Shown piece by piece: positions 20,170 to 28,265 of a DNA stretch of 45,109 bases (position 1 is its first letter; each line of letters starts with the position of its first letter). This DNA is from Bacilli bacterium. GTDB lineage: Bacteria > Bacillota_I > Bacilli_A > RF39 > UBA660. The stretch spans positions 1 to 45,109 of the forward strand of contig JAEEMF010000085.1 of assembly GCA_016283075.1 (NCBI GenBank). The letters run 5' to 3'. The position numbers were made by a program, and so were the translations under genes. Below the pieces are notes generated by a model, which saw nothing but the letters and a program-made list of their open reading frames with translations, was not told where the DNA came from and searched no databases.

Positions 20170-21030
20170 CTACATTTGTTCTTGAAAATCCTTTTTGTTT
20201 TTGTAATTAGTTATAATAACTTCTTCAACTAAACCTCTATTTTTAGCTTTAGCACCAATATTTCTCTGAGCAGATACATAATTAAAATTATAATCTTTAT
20301 ATAATTCTTTTATTAAAGATGTATTGTAATTTGAAAGCATTACATAACATCCTCTTTTATCTAATTCTTTAAATAATTCAGCAAGTCTTTTTTGTTCATC
20401 CTTACCAAATCCATTTTCAGTATAACTATTAAATGTAGAAGTATCTGAATCATAAGGAGGATCTAAATAAATGAAATCTCCTTTTTTTGCATTTTTAACA
20501 GATTCAGCAAAATCTGTTGATAATAGTTTTATATCATTAAAGTTTAGTAAACAATGAATAATACCTAAATTAGGCCCATCATAAGTATTAACTTTTGATT
20601 TTTTACCAGATGGTACGTTAAATTCATTTTTACTATTAACTCTATATAACCCATTAAAACATGCTTTATTTAAATAGATTGTTCTTGCTGCTCTCTTGTA
20701 ATCAGCTAGTTTACTGAATTTCTTTTTATTTCTATCTAAATCTCTAATTTCATAGTAATAATCTTCTGAATGATTTGTTTCATGTTTATTTAATTCTGCA
20801 CACATATTAGAAAATTTATTTTCATCTTTAATACATTCATATACATTCATTAATTCAGTATTGTAATCATTGATTACAGCTTTCTTAGGTTGTAACTCAT
20901 ATAATAGAGCTCCACCACCGACAAATGGTTCGTAATATGTTTTATAATCTTCTGGAACTAAGTCAACAAGTTTATCAATAATTGATCTCTTGCCACCAGC
21001 CCATTTTACAAATGGTTTTGCTTTTAGCAT
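20170..21030 (-). CDS. Dam-family DNA adenine methyltransferase, DpnM-like
   Basis: PFVKWAGGKRSI, YYEPFVGGGAL, YLDPPYDSD. Confidence 0.92.
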   Translation of the reverse strand: MLKAKPFVKWAGGKRSIIDKLVDLVPEDYKTYYEPFVGGGALLYELQPKKAVINDYNTELMNVYECIKDENKFSNMCAELNKHETNHSEDYYYEIRDLDRNKKKFSKLADYKRAARTIYLNKACFNGLYRVNSKNEFNVPSGKKSKVNTYDGPNLGIIHCLLNFNDIKLLSTDFAESVKNAKKGDFIYLDPPYDSDTSTFNSYTENGFGKDEQKRLAELFKELDKRGCYVMLSNYNTSLIKELYKDYNFNYVSAQRNIGAKAKNRGLVEEVIITNYKNKKDFQEQM

Positions 21031-21102
21031 GCTATGCACCTCACTATAAAATATTATATCATAATAAAACCCTACTCTTTTATATAAATGTTTTATTTTT
21101 AA

Positions 21103-21141
21103 ACAAAAAATCCCTACATTTTTCTTGTTTGCAGGGATTTA
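21103..21141 (-). terminator. Terminator after dacA
   Basis: AAATCCCTGCA...TGTAGGGATTTTTTG on minus strand. Confidence 0.7.
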
Positions 21142-22347
21142 TTCTTTATTTTTTTTCTTTTTAATTGCTACAATTGTAATAGCAAAAAATCCTATTACTA
21201 TAGCACCAAATGTTATATATCCTTTATTTTCATGAATAAATCTAAGTATAGAAAAATCTAACTTTTCTTCAAGTACTATATCAATAGTATCCATTACTTT
21301 ATCATCTAGGATTACACTTATAGTACCAAGTTTAGTACCCTTTTCCATATTAGTTAATATTAGATTAGTACCTTCATACTTAAGTTTAACTTTTTCTTTA
21401 CTAAATGTATTTTCTAAATATGCTTTAACATCTTCTTTAGCTTTAAATTCTACATATAAAACTTTAGCATATTTAGTAGGTATTTTAATAAGTAAATCAC
21501 CTTTATCTACTAAGTTATGATATTTATAGTTAGTAAAATAATAATTATAAATATCATGAGCATCTTTTAAATGATTATACTTAGTATCTGTAGATGCATT
21601 AGTAGTTATAAGTAAATAACTAATATCATTTTCTTCATCATATGCGGTAGATGCAAGGCATCTTCCAGCATTAATAGTATAACCGGTTTTACCTCCAGTA
21701 ACACCTTTTAAATCAACTTTATAATAATCAGCAGTTTCTCTCATAGATGAAGATACTTTATGCTTACCATTTGATGATGTATAACTTGTAGCTTCAAATA
21801 TTTCTTTAAACTTTTCATTTTTTAAAGCATATTTTAAAAGTATTGCCATATCAGTAAGTGTTGATTTTTGTCCTGATTCATCAAGCCCAGTTACATTAGT
21901 AAAATGAGTATTTGTCATACCAAGTTCAGTAGCTTTCTTATTCATTAGATCAACAAAGATATTTAATGAATTAGTTGTATTGAAAGCAAGTATCTGCGCT
22001 GCATCTGCAGCACTTGGTAAAAAAGTTATATATAGTAAATCATTAATAGTTAATTTTTCATAAATAGAAATACCTGCAGTAGCAGCACCAGTACCTACTA
22101 AATTACTTATCATCATATTAGAAATACTAGCCTGCTTATTATAATCTTCATTTTCTTCAAGAGCTACTAATACTGTCATAATTTTAGTTAAGCTTGCTAT
22201 TGAAGTATTAGCATCTTTATTCTTTTCAAAGATAAGTGTATCTTCATTCATATTATATAAAACAGCATTTTTACTATTAATATCTAGTGCATAGCAGTTA
22301 CTAATAGATACTAAAAATAAACATACTACTAATAATACCTTTTTCAT
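21139..22347 (-). CDS. dacA: D-alanyl-D-alanine carboxypeptidase (S11 / DacA-like PBP)
   Basis: SIASLTKIMT (SxxK), GGKTGYT (KTG), signal peptide, C-terminal TM. Confidence 0.9.
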   Translation of the reverse strand: MKKVLLVVCLFLVSISNCYALDINSKNAVLYNMNEDTLIFEKNKDANTSIASLTKIMTVLVALEENEDYNKQASISNMMISNLVGTGAATAGISIYEKLTINDLLYITFLPSAADAAQILAFNTTNSLNIFVDLMNKKATELGMTNTHFTNVTGLDESGQKSTLTDMAILLKYALKNEKFKEIFEATSYTSSNGKHKVSSSMRETADYYKVDLKGVTGGKTGYTINAGRCLASTAYDEENDISYLLITTNASTDTKYNHLKDAHDIYNYYFTNYKYHNLVDKGDLLIKIPTKYAKVLYVEFKAKEDVKAYLENTFSKEKVKLKYEGTNLILTNMEKGTKLGTISVILDDKVMDTIDIVLEEKLDFSILRFIHENKGYITFGAIVIGFFAITIVAIKKKKNKE

Positions 22348-22370
22348 ATTATCACCTATTTAATTATAAC

Positions 22371-22400
22371 AAAAAAAGAGTAATTATTAAATAAATAATT
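22371..22400 (-). terminator. Rho-independent terminator
   Basis: GGAGTAATTATTTATTTAATAATTACTCTTTTTTT on minus strand. Confidence 0.7.
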
Positions 22401-22418
22401 ACTCCTTATATGTAAAGA

Positions 22419-23183
22419 TTAACCATAATATCTTTTAATATCAATCCAAGGTTTTTTAATAATTAAATGGGAATCAATATCTTTATAGTTACCAGGTAAT
22501 TTATATTCTTTGCTAAATACTTTACTTACTTCTTCTGCAACTTTATATTTCTCATTTATATAGTTTTCAAATTCAATATAAGAATTATTAATTTTATTTT
22601 CTAAACCTTCAATTATTCTTTCATTTTTTCTTTTCTTTAGATTTAAGAAACCATTACTAGCACACTGTGCTATTTCAAGTTCTCTATTTAATCTTTCAAT
22701 ATAATCCAAACTATGTCTATATGGAATATCACTATCATTTTCAAAAGCCTTACAAATAGTAATTACTGGTTTTTTAACAGTTTCTTCATCGAATGATTGT
22801 TTACCAAGTCTTGCTGAATAAATAGAAAATCTTCTTGGTTCTATTAAAGTATCATCATCATAAGTACATCTAAACGAAAAAATATCTCCATTTATAGTAA
22901 AGATTAATCTATCAGAATCAATATTTGATTTATCAAATAATTTTTCAGCTCTCCATATAATATTATGTTTTGCTACTTCATATAAATTAGTATCTTTAAA
23001 TAAATCATCTAAATCTTCTCTATCAAATACTGATACATCTAAATCTATTAAGCTTTTTAAGAAATCATCTTGATCTTTTGTAATACTATTTCTAAATTCT
23101 TTTAATGCTTCTATAGCTTTATTTTTTGTATTATTTCTAATTTCTTCTATGGAAGACTTATCATTTAAAATTTGTATTTCCAT
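22419..23183 (-). CDS. Hypothetical protein
   Basis: 254-aa ORF with terminator downstream. Confidence 0.55.
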   Translation of the reverse strand: MEIQILNDKSSIEEIRNNTKNKAIEALKEFRNSITKDQDDFLKSLIDLDVSVFDREDLDDLFKDTNLYEVAKHNIIWRAEKLFDKSNIDSDRLIFTINGDIFSFRCTYDDDTLIEPRRFSIYSARLGKQSFDEETVKKPVITICKAFENDSDIPYRHSLDYIERLNRELEIAQCASNGFLNLKKRKNERIIEGLENKINNSYIEFENYINEKYKVAEEVSKVFSKEYKLPGNYKDIDSHLIIKKPWIDIKRYYG

Positions 23184-23195
23184 AAAATCACTTCC

Positions 23196-24140
23196 TTATT
23201 TTAAGTATTCTCCTTTTATTCTTTTTTTAATATCTAAACCATATAGTAATATATAGTCTTCTTTATTATATTTTTTCTTATTTTGTAAATCATCTTTTAC
23301 TTTATCTAAATATTTTATAATAGAAGCTTGCTTCTTATTTAAATAGATAAAATTACTTCTTACTAAATATATACATGTATATAAATATAATGGATATAAA
23401 AAGGAAAAAATACCTAGAATGACATGTAATATTAAGTAATCGTTATTAGCACTCTTAATCCATAAATTATATGAAATAATAGAAAGTGCCAAAGACGCTA
23501 CTATTATAATAAGATATCTTTTAAAGTCAATCCTTTTTATATATATATTTAAAATATTTGTAACAAGTACTGTTATTACAATAAGTAATAAAGATAAAAG
23601 AATACTTGCTATAATAGGAATATCAATTTTAAGTACTGAGAATACTTGAATACCATAAATAATTGTAGTAAGTGAGGCTGGTATAAAAGAAGCATATTTA
23701 TAAACTCGTCCGTATTTATGAGTAACTTCTTTTTTTAGTTCTAAATAAAACTTATTTAAAACTTTACCATAAGCGTAACTAGTTGAAAAATAATTATCTA
23801 GTTCTTCTAGTGACTTACCCTCATCTATTAACTCTTTAAGTGAGTTATAACATAACTTTTCATAATCACATAGTTTATCTATATTAGTATTATTTACTTT
23901 TATATAAGATAAACTATCTTCTTTTTTTATAGTAAAGTATTTTTTATTTATTAAATCCATACATGTTACTTTAAAAAGTTTATATGGAGATACTTTACCA
24001 TAGGTATAAAGCATTACTGCAGCTTTTTCTTCTATATCTTCATATTTACTTTTTTTCATAATAGTTAAGTAAAAATTAAGTATTATTATAAATAAAATAT
24101 AAATAAATATTAATATTATTGCATAAATATTATTAATCAT
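23196..24140 (-). CDS. Hypothetical membrane protein
   Basis: 314-aa ORF, several TM segments. Confidence 0.55.
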   Translation of the reverse strand: MINNIYAIILIFIYILFIIILNFYLTIMKKSKYEDIEEKAAVMLYTYGKVSPYKLFKVTCMDLINKKYFTIKKEDSLSYIKVNNTNIDKLCDYEKLCYNSLKELIDEGKSLEELDNYFSTSYAYGKVLNKFYLELKKEVTHKYGRVYKYASFIPASLTTIIYGIQVFSVLKIDIPIIASILLSLLLIVITVLVTNILNIYIKRIDFKRYLIIIVASLALSIISYNLWIKSANNDYLILHVILGIFSFLYPLYLYTCIYLVRSNFIYLNKKQASIIKYLDKVKDDLQNKKKYNKEDYILLYGLDIKKRIKGEYLK

Positions 24141-24208
24141 TTTAATTCTCCTTAGTAATTTTTATAAAATTATTATATCATATAAAAAAGAAAGAATAAC
24201 TTTCTTTT

Positions 24209-25165
24209 TTAGCTTACTAAGAAATTCATAACTAAATCTATTAGAATATTTTTTTCTTGTGGATTAGACTGGGCAATTAATAAAGTTAATGCAACTAAAG
24301 TATTATTATCTATTATTTGTTTTCCATCTTTATACAAAATATTATAAAAATCTAAAAAGTAGATAAATAAAGTTGCCGCTATTCTTTTGTTTCCATCAAT
24401 AAAGGTATGATTCTTTGTTATTAAGTATAAAAAATTAGCTGCTTTTTCTTCTACTAGTGGATATAAATCTTTACCATCAAAAGATTGATAAAGGTTTCCT
24501 ATTATAGCTTCTAGGCCTCTATTTCTTTCAAGAGCAAACAGATTACTATCGCTATTAAATCTTAATTTGTTTATTATTTCTATACACGATTCATAGGTTA
24601 TTTTATCATTTGATGTTGTACCTTTAGGCCTTACTACAGCTTTATGATCATAATTATCAAGTAGATTTAATGCATTTGAATAATTATTTATTACTTTTAT
24701 TATTCCTTGCGCCTCATCACCATCTAATTTATGATCTATTCTTCCTGCTATATCAATTAATTTAACAGTCTTTTCTAAATACTCTAGTCTTTTTTGGTTA
24801 ACAGCGTATCCTTTTAACATATAATCTTTTAAAACTTTATTAGCCCATCTTCTAAAGTCTATACCTTTTTGACTTTTTACTCTATAGCCAACACTTATTA
24901 TTACATCTAAATTGTAATAATCTAGCTCTCTAGTCTGAGTTTTATCAGACATATATCCATGTTTAGTGGTATGTGCAAATTTTGCACATACATCCTTTTT
25001 ATTCAATTCTTTATCTTTAAAAATGTTATTAATGTGCTTAGTAATAACGGTTCTGTCTCTATCAAATAACTTAGACATTTGATCTAGTGATAACCACACA
25101 GTTTCATCTTTCATATTTACTTCTAATTTTACATCTTGATTATTAAATATTATTATTTCATTCAT
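24209..25165 (-). CDS. RhuM-family protein with C-terminal Fic/Doc domain
   Basis: N-terminal RhuM-like 'VWLSLDQMSKLFDRDRTVITKHI...LDYYNLDVIISVGYRVKSQKG'; C-terminal 'HTFIDGNKRIAATLFIYFL'. Confidence 0.88.
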   Translation of the reverse strand: MNEIIIFNNQDVKLEVNMKDETVWLSLDQMSKLFDRDRTVITKHINNIFKDKELNKKDVCAKFAHTTKHGYMSDKTQTRELDYYNLDVIISVGYRVKSQKGIDFRRWANKVLKDYMLKGYAVNQKRLEYLEKTVKLIDIAGRIDHKLDGDEAQGIIKVINNYSNALNLLDNYDHKAVVRPKGTTSNDKITYESCIEIINKLRFNSDSNLFALERNRGLEAIIGNLYQSFDGKDLYPLVEEKAANFLYLITKNHTFIDGNKRIAATLFIYFLDFYNILYKDGKQIIDNNTLVALTLLIAQSNPQEKNILIDLVMNFLVS

Positions 25166-25251
25166 TTATTTATCTCCTTTCCTTCTAAAAATAAATTGAT
25201 TTAATAACATACATCATTATTTAAAAAACTTATTACCTCCTTTCTTTAAAC

Positions 25252-25382
25252 AAAAAAGGAGCATACCTCCTCCTCTTTCGAAAAGAAAGTATACTCCCGC
25301 ATCATGTATGTTCCACTTTGCCTTTAGAACACACGCTATCGTCTAAATTGTCATAACAAATGTCAGGCAAACTATTTGTTAC
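25252..25382 (-). ncRNA. Candidate structured leader/ncRNA ending in an intrinsic terminator, upstream of rhuM-fic
   Basis: Strong promoter upstream, nested/pseudoknot-like pairings, terminator GGAGTATAC...GTATGCTCC+TTTTTT; see findings. Confidence 0.6.
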
Positions 25383-25388
25383 ATCTAT

Positions 25389-25417
25389 ATTATAGCAAAC
25401 ATTTGTTTGTATAACAA
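25389..25417 (-). promoter_or_regulatory. Predicted promoter of leader RNA/rhuM-fic with SOS-like box in spacer
   Basis: TTGTTA (25417-25412), 17-bp spacer containing CAAACAAATGTTTG, TATAAT (25394-25389). Confidence 0.65.
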
Positions 25418-25430
25418 TACTTATATAATT

Positions 25431-25456
25431 AAAAAACTAGATAATCTAGTTTTTTT
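25431..25456 (-). terminator. Terminator of ffh
   Basis: AACTAGATTATCTAGTT + TTTTTT on minus strand. Confidence 0.7.
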
Positions 25457-25463
25457 GTATTAT

Positions 25464-26771
25464 TTAAAATGGCATTTTGAAGTTGCCGCTTTTAAATTGT
25501 TTCATCATAACTTTCATTTGTTCAAATTGTTTTAAAAGTCTATTAACTTCTTCAACACTTCTTGCTGATCCCTTAGCAATTCTTTGTTTTCTAGTTGCTT
25601 TAAGTACTTCTGGATGTCTTCTTTCATATGGAGTCATAGAAAGAATAATTGCTTCAATATGAGCCATATCTTTAGGATCTACTTTAACATTATTAAGTCC
25701 CATTTTCTTTGCGCCTGGAATTAATTTAATTAAGTTTTCAAGAGGTCCTAACTTTTTAATTTGTTTTAACTGTACAAGGAAATCTTCTAAATCAAATTTA
25801 CCAGCTTGCATCTTTTTTGCTGCTTCCATAGTTTCTTTTTCATCAATTACAGATTCAGCTTTTTCAATCATACTCATGATATCTCCCATACCAAGAATAC
25901 GAGTTGCCATTCTTTCTGGATAGAATTCTTCAAGTCCATCCATCTTTTCAGATACACCTACAAATTTAATAGGAATATTTGTCAAATGTCTAATAGATAA
26001 AGCTGCACCACCACGAGTATCACCATCTAACTTAGTAAGGATTGCTCCTGTAAGTGGTAACTTATCATTAAATCCTGTAATAACATTAATAGCATCTTGA
26101 CCTACCATAGAGTCTACTACTAAAAGGATTTCATTAGGTTTAACTTCATTATTAATATTTTGAAGTTCTTCCATTAAACTTTCATCAATATGAAGTCTAC
26201 CAGCAGTATCTATTATTACATAATTAAATTTATTTTCTTTAGCATAATTTAAAGCATTTTTAGCTATCTCTACCGGATTACCTTTACCTTCTTCATATAC
26301 TTCTATATTAAGTTGTCTACCAAGTTCTTTTAACTGATCAATTGCCGCTGGACGATATACGTCACATGCTACCATTAATACTTTTTTATTATATTTTTTG
26401 CGAAGTAAATTAGCAAGCTTTCCAGCTGCAGTAGTTTTACCACTACCTTGTAAACCTGCAAGCATAAGTATGCTTGGATTACCACTAGTATATAGTTCTG
26501 CTTTTTCTCCTCCAAGAAGATCAACTAGTTCATCCTTTAATATTTTTACAAATACTTCACCTGGTTTTAAACTCTTAGCTACTTCTTCACCAAGTGCTTT
26601 TTCTTTTACTTTATTAATAAACTCTTTTACTACGACGTAGTTAACATCTGCTTCTAAAAGTGCAAGTCTAATTTCTCTTACTACATCACTAATATTTTCT
26701 TCAGTGATTTTTCCATATCCTTTTATTTTATCAACAGCAGATTGTAATCTTTCACCTAAATTTTCAAACAT
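25464..26771 (-). CDS. ffh: Signal recognition particle protein Ffh
   Basis: MFENLGERL, GLQGSGKTTAAGKLA, DTAGRL, M-domain 'GAKKMG...RRHPEVLKATRKQRIAKGSA'. Confidence 0.97.
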   Translation of the reverse strand: MFENLGERLQSAVDKIKGYGKITEENISDVVREIRLALLEADVNYVVVKEFINKVKEKALGEEVAKSLKPGEVFVKILKDELVDLLGGEKAELYTSGNPSILMLAGLQGSGKTTAAGKLANLLRKKYNKKVLMVACDVYRPAAIDQLKELGRQLNIEVYEEGKGNPVEIAKNALNYAKENKFNYVIIDTAGRLHIDESLMEELQNINNEVKPNEILLVVDSMVGQDAINVITGFNDKLPLTGAILTKLDGDTRGGAALSIRHLTNIPIKFVGVSEKMDGLEEFYPERMATRILGMGDIMSMIEKAESVIDEKETMEAAKKMQAGKFDLEDFLVQLKQIKKLGPLENLIKLIPGAKKMGLNNVKVDPKDMAHIEAIILSMTPYERRHPEVLKATRKQRIAKGSARSVEEVNRLLKQFEQMKVMMKQFKSGNFKMPF

Positions 26772-26807
26772 TTCAATCACCATCATTATTATATCATATA
26801 CTAAAAA

Positions 26808-26829
26808 AAAGCACTATTAAGTGCTTTAA
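26808..26829 (-). terminator. Rho-independent terminator
   Basis: AAGCACTTAATAGTGCTTTTTTTT on minus strand. Confidence 0.7.
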
Positions 26830-27869
26830 GATTGTTTAAATTCTGGTGAAATATTTGAGTATTTAGCCTGATACATAACAAAAGGAACGTTTGCACCTGG
26901 GAAAAATACTAAATATACCTTTTCATCAGCTTTTAAATTATTATAATTATCTTTTTCAACATTAAATGCTCTTTTATAAGATTTAAATCTAAGTTTTAAA
27001 ATCTTACGATTTCTTTCACTACGAGTAACTCTTTCATCTATCGATTTAATAATATCGGTTTTTATAATAATATTACCATCTCTAATAGCATTTAACTTTC
27101 TACTAAACTTAAGTGCATCTCTAGAACTAAAGACAATTAATAAAAGAGATAATATTGGAATTATAAAATGAAGATCACTATTTTCTCCATAAAAAAGTGT
27201 TACAAATATATTAGTAAGAATAAAAACTACTAGAACGCAGAAATTAACTTTCATTAAGAAGTAGGAATTACTAATACAATCTTTTAAGGCTTCTTTATTA
27301 ATTTCTTTCTTTTCTCCAAATGTTTTTTCTACCTTTTTAAAATCTAAATATCTAGGTAACTCTTCTATATCAATTACTTTTAGATTTTCAGATAAACGAT
27401 ATTCATTCTTATTAAAAATCATAGATTGATAATTATTTAAAACAATATAATATTTATCATCTACTTTAGCCTTACGATAGTTTACTACATCAGTAACTAT
27501 TTTATCTCTATATAAATCATAAATATCTTTAAATACTAAATAATACATTATTTGGTCATTACCTTTAATAGAAGTTTCTACAGAAGTTTCAAATTCTTTT
27601 AGAGTATCTTCTACAATAACATATTCTCCATGTTTAAAACTATTTGTTTCATTAATCTTTTTAAATATTGATACAATTGGCATTGCTATTAAGAATAGTC
27701 CAATTGGAATAGAAAGTGCATGATTATATTTAATACTTATATATACAAGCATACATCCATTAGTTACAAGGACAATAAAAAACACAATTAAAAAGATACT
27801 AAGAGTAAAATTCATAGTAGCATTATGTTTAATAAAATTCTTGGTAATTAACTTCTTTCTAACTTTCAT
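26826..27869 (-). CDS. Hypothetical membrane protein with an apparent internal duplication
   Basis: 347-aa ORF with two TM-pair + soluble-domain units. Confidence 0.6.
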   Translation of the reverse strand: MKVRKKLITKNFIKHNATMNFTLSIFLIVFFIVLVTNGCMLVYISIKYNHALSIPIGLFLIAMPIVSIFKKINETNSFKHGEYVIVEDTLKEFETSVETSIKGNDQIMYYLVFKDIYDLYRDKIVTDVVNYRKAKVDDKYYIVLNNYQSMIFNKNEYRLSENLKVIDIEELPRYLDFKKVEKTFGEKKEINKEALKDCISNSYFLMKVNFCVLVVFILTNIFVTLFYGENSDLHFIIPILSLLLIVFSSRDALKFSRKLNAIRDGNIIIKTDIIKSIDERVTRSERNRKILKLRFKSYKRAFNVEKDNYNNLKADEKVYLVFFPGANVPFVMYQAKYSNISPEFKQS

Positions 27870-28045
27870 ATAAGTCCTCCAATTATCATCTAAAATTATT
27901 GTATCACAAGATATAAAAAAATAAAACTATGAAAAGAAAATTAAAAATTTTAAGTATAAAAAAAGGATTTAATAAATCCTTGCCGTATCATATTAATGTA
28001 GGGATATCTAAATGTTAGGTATTATCTTCGAAAGGAGGTGATACT

Positions 28046-28129
28046 ATGACTAAAAAAGATTTTTTAATTTATTCTTTAGTAATAATCATTTTCCTATTAT
28101 TAACTATATTACTTATAGAAATAATATAA
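28046..28129 (+). CDS. Small hydrophobic peptide (27 aa: MTKKDFLIYSLVIIIFLLLTILLIEII), candidate type I toxin
   Basis: Not in ORF track; near-perfect SD AAAGGAGGTGAT before ATG; SD in a predicted hairpin. Confidence 0.55.
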   Translation: MTKKDFLIYSLVIIIFLLLTILLIEII

Positions 28130-28130
28130 G

Positions 28131-28197
28131 AAAAAACCTAACTAGTTAGTTAGGGCGTTACAAGGTAACACCTAACTTACGAATATTAGATGTTCCT
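28131..28197 (-). ncRNA. Candidate short antisense RNA opposite the 27-aa peptide gene 3' region
   Basis: Promoter TTGACT-16-TAATAT; stem CCTAAC-TAACTA-GTTAGG followed by TTTTTT. Confidence 0.45.
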
Positions 28198-28203
28198 ATA
28201 CTT

Positions 28204-28231
28204 ATATTATCATATTTGATACATAAGTCAA
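28204..28231 (-). promoter_or_regulatory. Predicted promoter of antisense RNA
   Basis: TTGACT (28231-28226), 16-bp spacer, TAATAT (28209-28204). Confidence 0.5.
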
Positions 28232-28236
28232 TGCCA

Positions 28237-28265
28237 TAAAAAAAGGAAACTAACTATTTAGTTTC
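28237..28265 (-). terminator. Terminator of ddl
   Basis: GGAAACTAAATAGTTAGTTTCC + TTTTTTT on minus strand. Confidence 0.75.

Noticed and set aside
20160-20185. GAACAAATGTAG SOS-like string at the 3' end of dpnM
   Set aside because: Falls in the dpnM stop-codon region (QEQM*) and is not located in a recognisable promoter.
21980-22020. DacA SxN motif reads S-A-A (PSAADAAQ), suggesting an inactive PBP
   Set aside because: Variation at this position (for example SGADAA) is common in active-looking Firmicutes S11 proteins as I recall, while SxxK and KTG are intact; not enough for a pseudoenzyme call.
25255-25382. Identity as SRP 4.5S/scRNA because of adjacency to ffh
   Set aside because: No GGAA tetraloop or GUCAGGUCC...GGAAGCAGCC-type helix 8 consensus is visible.
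27870-28260. Reading the minus-strand RNA as the 5'UTR of the gene at 26826..27869
   Set aside because: At least one, probably two, intrinsic terminators (27958-27981, 28131-28154) separate it from that gene.
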